DNA of 44,896 nt from CAZUDO01 sp964618895. Its GTDB lineage: Bacteria; Desulfobacterota; Binatia; DP-6. The notes below the pieces were generated by a model, which was given only the letters and a program-made list of their open reading frames with translations, did no database searches and was not told the origin of the DNA. The translations under genes were made by a program, and so were the position numbers. Positions 1-9,432 of the stretch are shown here, piece after piece. Position 1 is the stretch's first letter. Each line of letters opens with the position of its first letter. The stretch is from assembly GCA_964618895.1 (NCBI GenBank), contig CAZUDO010000125.1:1-44896 (forward strand), given 5' to 3'.

Positions 1-1726
1 GCAGGTCGCGTCGGGACGCTTCGGCGTCACGAGCGAGTACCTCTCGAACGCAGACGACCTGCAGATCAAGATGGCGCAGGGGGCCAAGCCCGGGGAGGGC
101 GGCCAGCTCCCGGGCCACAAGGTGGATCAGTACATCGCCAAGATCCGCTACTCGACGCCGGGCGTGGGCCTCATCTCCCCGCCCCCGCACCACGACATCT
201 ACTCGATCGAGGACCTGGCGCAGCTGATCCACGACCTGAAGAACGCCAACAACCGCGCCCGCGTCACCGTCAAGTTGGTGGCGGAGGTCGGGGTGGGCAC
301 CGTAGCGGCGGGCGTGTCGAAGGCCAAGGCGGATCTGGTGCTGATCAGCGGCGACTCCGGCGGCACCGGCGCCTCGCCGCTCACGTCGATCAAGCACGCC
401 GGCATCCCCTGGGAGCTGGGTCTGGCCGAGACGCAGCAGATCCTGGTCGCCAACGACCTGCGCGGTCGTATCCGCGTCGAGACCGACGGCCAGCTGAAGA
501 CCGGCCGCGACGTGGTCGTGGCCGCGCTCCTCGGCGCCGAGGAATACGGCTTCGCGACCGCCGCGCTGGTCGCCTCGGGCTGCATCCTGATGCGCGTCTG
601 CCATCTCAACACCTGCCCGGTCGGCATCGCCACCCAGGACCCGGTGCTGCGCCAGAAGTTCACCGGCACGCCCGAGCACGTGGTCAACTTCATGATGTTC
701 GTGGCCGAGGAGGTGCGCGAGCTGATGGCGGGGCTCGGCTTCCGCACCATCGACGAGATGGTCGGCCGGGTGGACGCGCTCGACGTGCGCGACGTGTCGA
801 CGCACTGGAAGGCCCGCGGCGTCGATCTGTCGCAGGTCCTCCACAAGCCCGACGTGGCGCCCGGGGTCGCGATCCGGCGCGTCACCACGCAGGATCACGG
901 CCTCGAGCGGGCGCTCGACAACCAGATCATCGCCCGCTGCCGGCCGGCACTCGAGCGCCAGGAGCCGGTCGACTTCGAGATGCCGATCCGCAACGTCAAC
1001 CGCACCGTGTGCACGATGCTGTCGGCCGAGATCTCCCGCCGCTACGGCGCCGAGGGGCTCCCGCCCGAGACCATCAAGATCAAGTTCACGGGCTCCGCCG
1101 GGCAGAGCTTCTGCGCCTGGTTGGCCAACGGCGTGGCGGTCGAGCTGGAAGGCGACGCCAACGACTACTTCGGCAAGGGCCTGTCCGGCGGCCGCGTGGT
1201 CGTGTACCCGCCGCGCACCGCCGGCTTCGTCCCGGAGGACAACATCATCGTCGGCAACGTCTCCCTGTACGGCGCCACGGGCGGCGAGGTGTTCCTGCGT
1301 GGCCAGGCGGGCGAGCGCTTCTGCGTCCGCAACAGCGGCGTCACCGCGGTCGTCGAGGGCATCGGCGACCACGGCTGCGAGTACATGACGAGAGGGACGG
1401 TCGTCGTCCTCGGCGGCACCGGGCGCAACTTCGCCGCCGGCATGAGCGGCGGCGTCGCCTACGTACTCGACACGGACGGCACCTTCGAGACGCACCTCAA
1501 CAAGGGCATGGTCGAGCTCGAGGCGCTGGGCGAGCGCGATCTCGTCACCGTGAAGACGCTCGTGCAGCGGCACTACGACTTCACGCACTCGGCGCTCGCG
1601 TGGCGGCTGCTGTCGGGGTGGAAGGAGACCGCCCGGCAGCTGGTCAAGGTGATGCCGGTCGAGTACCGCAAGGTGCTCGCCAAGCAGCACCTCGATCCGG
1701 ACGCGGCCCGGTTGGCCTCGGTGTAG
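1..1726 (+). CDS. gltB: Glutamate synthase large subunit, C-terminal part (runs off left edge)
   Basis: The frame is open from base 2, so the N-terminal amidotransferase domain lies outside the window; 574 residues are visible. The large subunit makes glutamate from 2-oxoglutarate and glutamine-derived ammonia. Visible are the end of the FMN/synthase domain, with KPGEGGQLPGHKV and the SGDSGGTGASP phosphate-binding loop, and the 3Fe-4S cysteines at bases 581, 599 and 614 (C-x5-C-x4-C in the CHLNTCPVG region). The C-terminal GXGXG beta-helix domain follows (about bases 1060-1560), ending in a short helical tail. gltD starts 12 bp after the stop, the usual gltBD arrangement. Nothing looks broken; the gene is partial only because of the window edge. 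Confidence 0.96.
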   Translation, partial: QVASGRFGVTSEYLSNADDLQIKMAQGAKPGEGGQLPGHKVDQYIAKIRYSTPGVGLISPPPHHDIYSIEDLAQLIHDLKNANNRARVTVKLVAEVGVGTVAAGVSKAKADLVLISGDSGGTGASPLTSIKHAGIPWELGLAETQQILVANDLRGRIRVETDGQLKTGRDVVVAALLGAEEYGFATAALVASGCILMRVCHLNTCPVGIATQDPVLRQKFTGTPEHVVNFMMFVAEEVRELMAGLGFRTIDEMVGRVDALDVRDVSTHWKARGVDLSQVLHKPDVAPGVAIRRVTTQDHGLERALDNQIIARCRPALERQEPVDFEMPIRNVNRTVCTMLSAEISRRYGAEGLPPETIKIKFTGSAGQSFCAWLANGVAVELEGDANDYFGKGLSGGRVVVYPPRTAGFVPEDNIIVGNVSLYGATGGEVFLRGQAGERFCVRNSGVTAVVEGIGDHGCEYMTRGTVVVLGGTGRNFAAGMSGGVAYVLDTDGTFETHLNKGMVELEALGERDLVTVKTLVQRHYDFTHSALAWRLLSGWKETARQLVKVMPVEYRKVLAKQHLDPDAARLASV

Positions 1727-1738
1727 GTGGGAGACACC

Positions 1739-3178
1739 ATGGGGAAGATCACCGGGTTTCTCGAGATCGACCGCGAGAAGGTCCACAAGGAGCCGATCGC
1801 GGCGCGCCTCACCCATTGGCGCGAGTTCGAGGAGAAGACGCCCGAGGCGACGCTGCGCGACCAGGGCGCGCGCTGCATGGATTGCGGCATCCCGTTTTGT
1901 CACCAGGGCTGCCCGCTCGGGAACATCATCCCCGACTGGAACGACCTGGTGTACCGGGGGCGCTGGCGCGAGGCGATCGACCGCCTGCACGCGACCAACA
2001 ACTTCCCGGAGTTCACCGGCCGCATCTGCCCGGCGCCGTGCGAAGAGGCGTGCGTCCTCAACATCAACAACGACGCCGTCACCATCAAGAACATCGAAAA
2101 ACACATCATCGACCACGCCTGGGAGCACGACCTGGTCGCGCCCCAGATCCCCCGCCGCACCGGCAAGACGGTGGCGGTCATCGGCTCCGGCCCCGCCGGC
2201 CTCGCCTGCGCGCAGCAGCTCGCGCGCGCCGGGCACCTGGTGACCGTCTTCGAGCGCGACGACCGGATCGGTGGCCTGCTGCGCTACGGTATCCCGGACT
2301 TCAAGATGGAGAAGTGGCTCATCGACCGCCGCATGGAGCAGATGACGGCCGAGGGAGTCACCTTCCGGACCAGCGCCCAGGTGGGTGTGAACGTCGCCGT
2401 CGACGACCTGCAGAGCGAGTTCGACGCGTTGGTGCTGGCCGGCGGCGCCACCAAGCCACGCGACCTGCCGGTGCCCGGCCGCGAGCTGCGCGGCATCCAC
2501 TTCGCGATGGAGTTCCTGCCCCAGCAGAACAAAATCGTCGCGGGCGACTCGGTGCCGGACCAGCTCCTCGCCACCGGCAAGCGCGTCGTCATCCTCGGCG
2601 GCGGCGACACCGGCTCGGACTGCCTCGGCACGTCGAACCGCCAGGGCGCCGCCGTCGTGCACCAGTTCGAGCTGCTGCCCCAACCGCCCGCCGACCGCCC
2701 GGCCCTGTCGTGGCCCAACTGGCCGATGATCCTGCGCACGTCGTCGTCGCACGAGGAGGGCGTGATCCGTGACTGGAGCATCAACACCAAGCGCTTCTCC
2801 GGCGACGACCTGGGCAACGTGACGAAACTCCACGGCGTGCGCCTGGAATGGATCCAGGACAACGGCCGGCCGACGATGAAGGAGATCCCGGGCAGCGAGT
2901 TCACCCTCGACTGCGACCTGGCCCTGCTCGCGCTCGGCTTCCTGGGCCCCGAGCCCGACACCATGCTGGCCCAGCTCGGCATCACGTTGACCGAGCGGGG
3001 GAACGCCTGGGTCGACGGTGACTACCAGACCAGCGTGCCCGGCGTGTTCTCGTGCGGCGACATGCGCCGCGGGCAGTCGCTGGTGGTGTGGGCCATCTGG
3101 GAGGGGCGCGAGGCGGCGCGCGGAGTGGACAAGTTCCTCATGGGCGAGACGGCGCTGGCGTCGAGCCCCGAGCTGTAG
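1739..3178 (+). CDS. gltD: Glutamate synthase small subunit (NADPH-dependent)
   Basis: This 479-residue flavoprotein passes electrons from NAD(P)H through FAD and 4Fe-4S clusters to the large subunit. The N-terminus has the two cysteine groups of the cluster domain (CMDCGIPFCHQGC and CPAPCEEAC). The FAD-binding loop is VIGSGPAGLACAQQLA with GGLLRYGIPDFK after it, and the NADPH loop is VILGGGDTGSDC. The C-terminal FAD contact region (SCGDMRRGQSLVVWAI) is present, and the length is normal. I chose ATG 1739 because a GGTGGGAG ribosome-binding site lies just upstream; an in-frame GTG at 1727 directly after the gltB stop is the alternative. It is almost certainly co-transcribed with gltB. Confidence 0.96.
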   Translation: MGKITGFLEIDREKVHKEPIAARLTHWREFEEKTPEATLRDQGARCMDCGIPFCHQGCPLGNIIPDWNDLVYRGRWREAIDRLHATNNFPEFTGRICPAPCEEACVLNINNDAVTIKNIEKHIIDHAWEHDLVAPQIPRRTGKTVAVIGSGPAGLACAQQLARAGHLVTVFERDDRIGGLLRYGIPDFKMEKWLIDRRMEQMTAEGVTFRTSAQVGVNVAVDDLQSEFDALVLAGGATKPRDLPVPGRELRGIHFAMEFLPQQNKIVAGDSVPDQLLATGKRVVILGGGDTGSDCLGTSNRQGAAVVHQFELLPQPPADRPALSWPNWPMILRTSSSHEEGVIRDWSINTKRFSGDDLGNVTKLHGVRLEWIQDNGRPTMKEIPGSEFTLDCDLALLALGFLGPEPDTMLAQLGITLTERGNAWVDGDYQTSVPGVFSCGDMRRGQSLVVWAIWEGREAARGVDKFLMGETALASSPEL

Positions 3179-3180
3179 CC

Positions 3181-3201
3181 GGCCGCGCCGTCACCGCGGC
3201 C
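3181..3201 (+). terminator. GC-rich stem-loop just after gltD
   Basis: A perfect 7-bp stem (GGCCGCG / CGCGGCC) with a 7-base loop begins two bases after the gltD stop. There is no T-run, so it is at best a weak or factor-assisted terminator, or an mRNA 3' end stabiliser. The position fits the end of the gltBD operon. Confidence 0.35.
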
Positions 3202-3305
3202 ATCGGTCAGCCCGTCGCGAGCAGGGCGTCGACGGTGCGCCGGATCGTGCCGCGACTCCCGGCCGACATGTCGACGCCGGGGCCACTGCGGTGCCGCCAC
3301 GACGC

Positions 3306-4781
3306 ATGGCCGAGGATGGCTCCGTCGTGCCGGGTGACGGTCAGCTCGACGATCTCGAGATCGGACCGCGTGTCCCAACGATTCCAGCAGGGCGAGAAAT
3401 CGTCACGCTCGGGAGCCGGGATGGCGCAAGAAAACGATTGACAGGGGCACTGGTTGGCGGGATCGTGACGTACGGCACAGGCGGTGTCGCCGTAGTGACG
3501 GTCGGTAACCACCCGCGTCCGTGGGCCTCGGCGCTGCAACCCGACGGAAGCCTCGTCATCGCCGTGTTCGAGCAGACGATTCCCGGCGACTCGTTCCTGG
3601 TCCGCCTCGACGACGCCGGCGTGCTCGACCCGTCGTTCGGCAGCGGCGGGATCGTGACCACGCCGAGCGCCGGCTTCTTCGGCCTGCAGGACGTGGCGCG
3701 GCAGCCCGACGGGAAGCTCGTCATCGTCGGCCACACCACTCCGGCGGCGTCGTGGGACCTCCTGGTGGCGCGCTACCTCGACGACGGCACGCTCGACCCG
3801 GGCTTCGGGGTGGCGGGCGTGGTGACGACCGACGTGCACGGCACCCGAGAGGATGCCGTGTCCGTGACGGTGCAGGCCGACGGGAAGCTCCTCGTCGGCG
3901 CCAACGCCGACACGAACAACGTCCTGAACATCGGCTCGCACACCAACGCGGTGCTGCTGCGCTACCTGTCGAACGGCATCCTCGATCCGAGCTTCGGCGT
4001 GGGCGGCATCCGGCTCGACGACACGCCACAGCCGCGGCCGCTGCTGCGGCAGGCCGACGGGGCCATCGTGACGGCGACCACCGGTCTCCTCGCGCGTCAC
4101 TTCGGCGGCACCTGCGGCGACGGCACGCCCGAGGCGGGCGAGGAGTGCGACGACGGCAACCTGGCCGGCGGCGACGGCTGCGATCCGGCCTGCTGCCTCA
4201 CGGACACAGACGGCGACGGGGTGTGCGACTCGCTCGACCCGTGCGTCGAACCGCTCGCCGCTGCGCGGCCGAAGATCTCCATCCGCAAGCTCGGGGCCAC
4301 CAGTGGGGGTGGCGATGAGTCGTTCGCGCTGGACGCCGACCTGACGTTGCCGATCGCCCCGCCGGTCGATCCGGCGGCCAACGGTCTCCGCGTCATCGTG
4401 ACCAACACGAACGGCGACGAAATGGACGTGACGCTCGACGGCGGTGCCTTCGCCGATCCGCCGAAGTTCGGCTGGAAGACCAGCGTCCGTGGGACGAGGA
4501 CGCGCTGGGTGTTCAGCGACAAGTCGCTCGGTCGCCGTGGCTTCCTGTGCGGGGTGAACAAGGCGGTGGTGCGGACCGACAGCGCCGTGCCGGGTCTGGT
4601 CAAGGTGCCGGTGAAGGGGCAGCTCGGCTTCTACGAGTCGCTGGGCGCGGCCCCGCCACTCAGCGCCCTGGTGATGATCGATCCGCCGCTCGCCACCAGC
4701 GGGCAGTGCGCGCAACTCACGTTCCCGGGGCCGCCCACCTGCACGCTGAGCGCGTCGGGCACCGGGCTCTCGTGCCGCTGA
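3306..4781 (+). CDS. Delta-60 repeat protein with Cys-rich repeat and C-terminal beta domain
   Basis: Function unknown; probably a surface or secreted protein. From ATG 3306 it is 491 residues. The N-terminal half has at least three delta-60 type beta repeats, each with a LDPSFGxGGIV-like end followed by QPDGKLVIVG. A myxobacterial-type Cys-rich repeat (CGDGTPEAGEECDDGN) follows, then a thrombospondin type 3-like calcium loop (DTDGDGVCDSLDPC) and a C-terminal domain of about 170 residues ending in CTLSASGTGLSC. No signal peptide is seen at any candidate start, and the first repeat (near base 3460) looks degraded, so the 5' end may be lost or the true start may lie near 3438. The long antisense frame over it is treated as a codon-bias shadow. 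Confidence 0.65.
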   Translation: MAEDGSVVPGDGQLDDLEIGPRVPTIPAGREIVTLGSRDGARKRLTGALVGGIVTYGTGGVAVVTVGNHPRPWASALQPDGSLVIAVFEQTIPGDSFLVRLDDAGVLDPSFGSGGIVTTPSAGFFGLQDVARQPDGKLVIVGHTTPAASWDLLVARYLDDGTLDPGFGVAGVVTTDVHGTREDAVSVTVQADGKLLVGANADTNNVLNIGSHTNAVLLRYLSNGILDPSFGVGGIRLDDTPQPRPLLRQADGAIVTATTGLLARHFGGTCGDGTPEAGEECDDGNLAGGDGCDPACCLTDTDGDGVCDSLDPCVEPLAAARPKISIRKLGATSGGGDESFALDADLTLPIAPPVDPAANGLRVIVTNTNGDEMDVTLDGGAFADPPKFGWKTSVRGTRTRWVFSDKSLGRRGFLCGVNKAVVRTDSAVPGLVKVPVKGQLGFYESLGAAPPLSALVMIDPPLATSGQCAQLTFPGPPTCTLSASGTGLSCR

Positions 4782-5218
4782 CCGGCGGAAGATCACCATA
4801 GACAGCGGTGGCGCGTGGACGAGGATGGGCGGTGAGCAATCCGGCTACTGGAGCAGGATGCCGTTGCTCCAGTCGACGATCACGGAGGCGGGGCGTATTC
4901 AGTTCAGGAGCGAGACCTTGTCGGGCGTCAACAAGGCCGGGTCGACCGGCGCAGGAGTTGGCGCGAGGCGACGTCGAGCTTCGATGCGCGCGCGCGGCGG
5001 TTGTGCTGTGACGGCCCGTATCATATGCCGCAGCGATGCGGGATATCCGCCACCTCGAACTGCGTCGCATGCCGAAGATGAGATGTTTTTTCGTTGGCAT
5101 GCCTCTTGGACTGCACGTAGGATCGCGGCGTGTCCCGAGTTCGGCCAGCGCGGGGACCACGGACAGCAGACGACTGGAGGCTTCGATGGTAGCACGTGAC
5201 GTCAAGGAGGACGATTCG
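4782..5218. other. Intergenic region upstream of the Cys-rich protein gene
   Basis: About 440 bases without a convincing gene. A hairpin with perfect 8-bp arms (CTGGAGCA / TGCTCCAG, 4848-4872) lies 66 bases after the preceding stop and may mark a transcript end. The last 200 bases are less GC-rich and probably hold the promoter of the 5219 gene. A clear AAGGAGG ribosome-binding site precedes ATG 5219 by 8 bases. Confidence 0.5.
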
Positions 5219-7987
5219 ATGCGGTCGGTGGCCAGCCGCTCGCCCATGCGCACGATGGTGACGATCGTCGCACTCCTCGTCGCGATGGTGGCAGGTGGCT
5301 CGGCCGTCGCGAATGCGGGCGCCTTGGGAGTGACCACCGTCGCGTCGGTGACCGGCACCGCCGTGAGCGGCACCATCACCATCGACAACACGGGCTCGGC
5401 AGCGTTGACGATCACGTCCGTCACGAACACGCTGGAGGTCAAGTTCCAGGATGGCTACGTGCCACCGAACCTTCCGCCGGGGACCGATGCGGACTACTTC
5501 GTCGTCGCGACCATGCCCCTCACCCCGCCGGCCCCGATCCCCGCGGGTGGCTCGGTCGGCCTGACATTCAACATCGATACTTGTAGTCCGGTGGTGGCGC
5601 GGTACTCCCCCACGTGGGCGCAGAGCATCCGGAATGCCGTCGTCGTCACCGCTGGACCGGCCGTCGAGAGCGGTCACTCGGACAATTCGCCGGCGCCGAA
5701 CCAGAACACCTGCCCGGTTTGCGGCAACGACATTCGCGAGGCCACGGAGCAGTGCGACGGTGGCAATTGCTGTACGGCGGCGTGCGTCTTCGCGTCGAAC
5801 GGGACGTCGTGTAGCGACGGCAACACCTGCACGCAAACCGATCAGTGTCAGGCAGGGAGTTGCCTGGGCGCCAACCCGGTCACGTGTACCGCCACTGACC
5901 AGTGCCACGACGCCGGAACCTGCAACCCCAGCACCGGGGTCTGCTCGAATCCCGCGAAGCCGAACGGCATCGCCTGCAACGACGGCAGCGCCTGCTCGCT
6001 CAATGACGTCTGCACCAACGGCCAGTGCACGGGCACCCCGCTGCCCTGCGACGACGGTAACGGGTGCACCACGGACACCTGCGCGGTGGGCGCGTGCGTG
6101 CACACCAACAACACGGCGCCGTGCAGCGACGGAAACATGTGTACCACCGCAGACACATGCGCCGCCGGCACGTGCGCCGGTGGGCCCACACTCGACTGCA
6201 ACGACAACAAGGCGTGTACCACCGACACGTGCGCGGTCACCACGGGCTGCGCCCATGCCCCGACGGCGGTGTGCGATTCCTGCCACGCCACCGAGTGCAC
6301 TACCTGCCGCGACTCCTGCGTCACCGACAACGCGACCTGCGGCAACAACTGTTGGGCCGGTTTCTTCGCGTGCGTGAACGGATGCGGGAACCAGACGTAC
6401 TGCGCGCCGTTCTGCCAGGCCGATCTCGGCGCGTGCTTGGGGACCTGTCCGGCCGTCGCCACCTGTCAGACCGCCTGCGACGCCGGCAACGGCTGCGGCC
6501 TGTCGTGTAATTCTCCGGCGACCGACGGTGACGGCGACGGTGTGCCGAATACCACGGACAACTGCCCCACCACCCCGAACGCCAATCAGGCGGATCTCGA
6601 CGGCGACGGCCTTGGCGATGCCTGCGATGCCCAGACCTGCGGCAATGCCACCATCGAGGGCAGCGAAGCGTGCGATGGCGGCGCGTGTTGCACCACCGGC
6701 TGCCAGCCCACCGCGAACGGCACCGCGTGCAGCGACGGGAACGCCTGCACCGCCTCGGACCAGTGTCAGGCCGGAAGCTGCGTTGCCGGCACCCCGGTGA
6801 CCTGTACGGCCTCGGATCAGTGCCACGCCGCGGGCGTGTGCACCCCCAGCACGGGGACCTGCTCCAACCCCGCGCAACCAAACGGTACGCTGTGCAGCGA
6901 CGGCAATGCCTGCACCACCGGCGACGCCTGCACTGCGGGCGCCTGCGCCGGAACGCCGATGGCATGCACCGACAACAACGTCTGCACCACCGACGCATGC
7001 GTCGGTGGGGTGTGCAGCCACACCAACAACACCGCGACCTGCAGCGACGGTGATGCGTGCACCACCGCCGATCGGTGTGCCGGTGGCGCATGCGTCGGCG
7101 GCCCGCTCGCCGACTGCAACGATGGCAACGCCTGTACGACCGACGCCTGCTCGCCGGCCACGGCGTGCACGCACACCCCGGTGCCGTCCTGCGTGTGCAC
7201 CGTCGCCACGTGCACCACGTGCCGCACCGACTGCACGAGCACCAGTACGGCGTGCACCAGCGGCTGCTGGCTCGGGTTCACGTCCTGCGTGGACGGCTGC
7301 TCGACCCAAACCTACTGCGCCGCGTTCTGTCAGGCGGATCTCGGGGGGTGCCTCGCCTCGTGTCCGACCGAAGCGACCTGTCAGAATCAGTGTGACGCGA
7401 GCAACGGGTGCGGGACCGCGTGCACACCACTGACGCCGCCGGCCGATACCGACGGCGACGGGATTGCGGACGAGACCGACAATTGTCCCGCCGCCGCGAA
7501 CGCCTCGCAGTCCGATCTCGACAGTGATGGCCGCGGTGACATGTGCGACGACAGCGACGCACCGTTGGTCGCCGTCAGGGCAACCGTGCGCGCCGCCGCC
7601 GCCGGAGCAGCGAACGGTCGAGTCACCGCGCAGGGGACCTTCGTGGCCACCTCGGCAGCCGGGGTGTTCGATGCCGCGGCGGACATCACGGTGGTCATGA
7701 CGTCAGCGGATGGGACCACGGCCACGGCCACCTGGGCGGTCGGTATGTGTGAGACGCGCACCACCAAGATCCTGTGCCGCACGGTCGATCGCATGGCCAC
7801 GGTGACCTTCCGATCATCCTCCACCGGCACGTGGAAATATGCGGTCCGTATCAACGGCCTGCAGATGAGCCCGCCCGCGCAGCCGCCGGTGGGTGTACGG
7901 ATCCGCCACGGTGCCGGCGTCGATCGGGTGGACGTACTCGATGTCTGTACGCCCTCGGCGACGATGCTGCGCTGCCGACGGCCGTGA
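5219..7987 (+). CDS. Large secreted Cys-rich repeat protein with duplicated core
   Basis: The protein is 922 residues and its function is unknown. The start is fixed by AAGGAGG 8 bases upstream and by a clear signal peptide, MRTMVTIVALLVAMVAGGSAVANA (about residues 11-34), so it is exported. Residues 35-165 form a beta-rich domain with little cysteine. Then come two copies of a block of about 306 residues (bases 5720 and 6638 onward). Each copy has CxDGNxCT-type disulfide modules, a CxxCRxxC segment with a NCWxGF or GCWLGF motif, and a calcium-loop repeat (DGDGDGVPNTTDNCP; DTDGDGIADETDNCP). The last 145 residues are a beta domain ending in CTPSATMLRC. Disulfide-rich and calcium-binding features suggest an extracellular adhesin-like or envelope structure. 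This is inference; no catalytic motif is visible. Confidence 0.85.
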   Translation: MRSVASRSPMRTMVTIVALLVAMVAGGSAVANAGALGVTTVASVTGTAVSGTITIDNTGSAALTITSVTNTLEVKFQDGYVPPNLPPGTDADYFVVATMPLTPPAPIPAGGSVGLTFNIDTCSPVVARYSPTWAQSIRNAVVVTAGPAVESGHSDNSPAPNQNTCPVCGNDIREATEQCDGGNCCTAACVFASNGTSCSDGNTCTQTDQCQAGSCLGANPVTCTATDQCHDAGTCNPSTGVCSNPAKPNGIACNDGSACSLNDVCTNGQCTGTPLPCDDGNGCTTDTCAVGACVHTNNTAPCSDGNMCTTADTCAAGTCAGGPTLDCNDNKACTTDTCAVTTGCAHAPTAVCDSCHATECTTCRDSCVTDNATCGNNCWAGFFACVNGCGNQTYCAPFCQADLGACLGTCPAVATCQTACDAGNGCGLSCNSPATDGDGDGVPNTTDNCPTTPNANQADLDGDGLGDACDAQTCGNATIEGSEACDGGACCTTGCQPTANGTACSDGNACTASDQCQAGSCVAGTPVTCTASDQCHAAGVCTPSTGTCSNPAQPNGTLCSDGNACTTGDACTAGACAGTPMACTDNNVCTTDACVGGVCSHTNNTATCSDGDACTTADRCAGGACVGGPLADCNDGNACTTDACSPATACTHTPVPSCVCTVATCTTCRTDCTSTSTACTSGCWLGFTSCVDGCSTQTYCAAFCQADLGGCLASCPTEATCQNQCDASNGCGTACTPLTPPADTDGDGIADETDNCPAAANASQSDLDSDGRGDMCDDSDAPLVAVRATVRAAAAGAANGRVTAQGTFVATSAAGVFDAAADITVVMTSADGTTATATWAVGMCETRTTKILCRTVDRMATVTFRSSSTGTWKYAVRINGLQMSPPAQPPVGVRIRHGAGVDRVDVLDVCTPSATMLRCRRP
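5720..7552 (+). repeat. Internal tandem duplication of about 918 bp inside the Cys-rich gene
   Basis: Unit 1 is 5720-6637 and unit 2 is 6638-7552. Both start with a CGN residue triplet and end with a DGxGDxCD calcium loop. The order of every module is the same in both units. The two differ by many substitutions and a few single-codon indels, so the duplication is old and protein-level selection has kept the cysteines. Confidence 0.85.
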
Positions 7988-8338
7988 GGCGCCTCGCCGA
8001 CCTGCGGTGACGAGCTCGGCGTTCCGACATCGCCTCGGTGGACCCGACGTCCTGTTCGCACCCGTGATGGTGGCCACGGACCGGGAACTCGGCACTCGGG
8101 TCCGTAGGCGGGATACCCGGCGGAGGACGACCATGGCCAAGGTGGCGAATCGCATGCGACAGACCTCCGATCGGGGTATCGGCACGTCGACCCCCACGCT
8201 TGATGCGGGCGCTCCCGGCCCCGCTCCACGTCCGTCGCACCCAGGTGCGGGCGCGCCCCCTCGCGCCCCCGGGCCCGCTCCACGTTCGTCGCGCCCAGGT
8301 TGACTCGCCGCGCGCCGCTCCGGAATACTCCCGCGATC
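7988..8338. other. Intergenic region with one copy of a dispersed repeat
   Basis: About 350 bases with no supported gene. It holds the reverse-oriented core of the dispersed repeat near 8099-8128 and imperfect short repeats of the cgtcgcgcccaggt type at 8225-8300. No clear promoter or terminator was recognised for asd downstream. Confidence 0.5.
8099..8128 (-). repeat. Dispersed repeat, copy C (core only)
   Basis: Read on the minus strand it contains TATCCCGCCTACGGAC preceded by a CCTCCG-type stretch, as in the longer copies at 21932 and 26099. Only about 30 bases of the element are recognisable here. Confidence 0.6.
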
Positions 8339-9424
8339 ATGCGTGAGCGACGGGTCGCGGTGGTCGGGGCCACGGGGATCGCCGGGCAACAGTTTCTGGC
8401 CGCCCTGGCGAGCCATCCCTGGTTCCGGGTGACGGCACTGGCCGCCTCGGAGCGCTCGGCGGGAAAGCCCTACGGCGAGGCCATCCGCGACGCCAACGGC
8501 GCGCGGCGCTGGTGGGTCACCGGGGCCGAGCCGTCGGCCGACATGCTGGCGCTGCCGGTGCAGAACGCCACCCGGCTGGATCCGGGTACCGTCGACCTGG
8601 TGTTCGCCGCCGTCGAGAGCGACGCCGCCCGCGAGCTCGAGCCGCTGTACGCGCGCGCCGTGCCGGTGGTGAGCACCGCCGCCGCCTTCCGCTACGAGTC
8701 CGACGTGCCGATCATGCTCCCCGGCGTCAACCTGGCGGCGCATCTCCCCCTGATCGAGCAGCAGCGGCGCGGGCGCGGCTGGAAGGGCTTCGTCCTGCCG
8801 TTGCCCAACTGCACCACGGTCGCGCTCGCCATCTCGCTGAAGCCCCTGCTCGATCGGTTCGGGGTGAAGCGCGTGCTCATGACCTCGATGCAGGGCATCT
8901 CGGGCGCCGGCCGCTCCCCGGGCGTCGCCGCGCTCGACATCGTCGACAACCTGATCCCCTACATCCCCAAGGAAGAGGACAAGGTCGCCACCGAGACCGC
9001 CAAGATCCTGGGGCGCCTGGGCGAAGGGGGGATCACGCCGCATCCGGCGCCGGTGGGCGCGACCTGCACCCGGGTGGCGGTGCTCGAAGGGCACACGCTC
9101 GCGATCACCGTCGAGACCGAGCGTCCCTGCGACCCGGCGACGGCCGCCGCCACCATGCGCGACTTCCGCGCCGACTACGCGGGCCTCGGACTGCCGAGCG
9201 CCCCTGCCCATCCCATCCTGGTGCACGACGACCCGTTCCGCCCCCAGCCGCGGCTCGATCGCGACGCCGAGGGCGGCATGGCAACCAGCGTCGGCCGGCT
9301 GCGCGCCGAGCCGGCCCTTGGCAGCGCGCTCAAGTACATCGCCCTGTCGCACAACACGCGCATGGGGGCAGCCGCCGGCGCGGTGCTGGTGGGCGAGTAC
9401 CTCTGCCACGCCGGGTTGGTGTAG
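8339..9424 (+). CDS. asd: Aspartate-semialdehyde dehydrogenase (archaeal/fungal-type)
   Basis: It reduces aspartyl-4-phosphate to aspartate semialdehyde with NADPH, the branch point to lysine, threonine and methionine. From ATG 8339 the protein has 361 residues, normal for the type. The N-terminal Rossmann loop is VVGATGIAGQQF. The catalytic cysteine is C158 in LPNCTT, and the second catalytic residue is probably H252 in LEGHTLAIT. The NCTT context and the SMQGISGAGRSPG segment point to the archaeal/fungal subclass rather than the usual E. coli type. No aspartate kinase or diaminopimelate gene is adjacent; a methyltransferase gene follows 8 bp downstream. Confidence 0.93.
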   Translation: MRERRVAVVGATGIAGQQFLAALASHPWFRVTALAASERSAGKPYGEAIRDANGARRWWVTGAEPSADMLALPVQNATRLDPGTVDLVFAAVESDAARELEPLYARAVPVVSTAAAFRYESDVPIMLPGVNLAAHLPLIEQQRRGRGWKGFVLPLPNCTTVALAISLKPLLDRFGVKRVLMTSMQGISGAGRSPGVAALDIVDNLIPYIPKEEDKVATETAKILGRLGEGGITPHPAPVGATCTRVAVLEGHTLAITVETERPCDPATAAATMRDFRADYAGLGLPSAPAHPILVHDDPFRPQPRLDRDAEGGMATSVGRLRAEPALGSALKYIALSHNTRMGAAAGAVLVGEYLCHAGLV

Positions 9425-9432
9425 CGGGCCCC

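Noticed and set aside
3207..4799. 530-codon minus-strand frame opposite the delta-60 gene
   Set aside because: No recognisable motif, and the plus strand carries delta-60 and Cys-rich signatures. It is a shadow of codon bias.
4825..5011. Possible second copy of the delta-60 protein's C-terminal domain, from a short SGVNKAG match
   Set aside because: Only about seven residues agree and the surrounding DNA does not align, so chance is sufficient.
5021..7309. Long minus-strand frame opposite the Cys-rich gene
   Set aside because: Repetitive Ala/Gly/Val/Arg composition with no motif. The plus strand has a clear ribosome-binding site, signal peptide and conserved cysteines.
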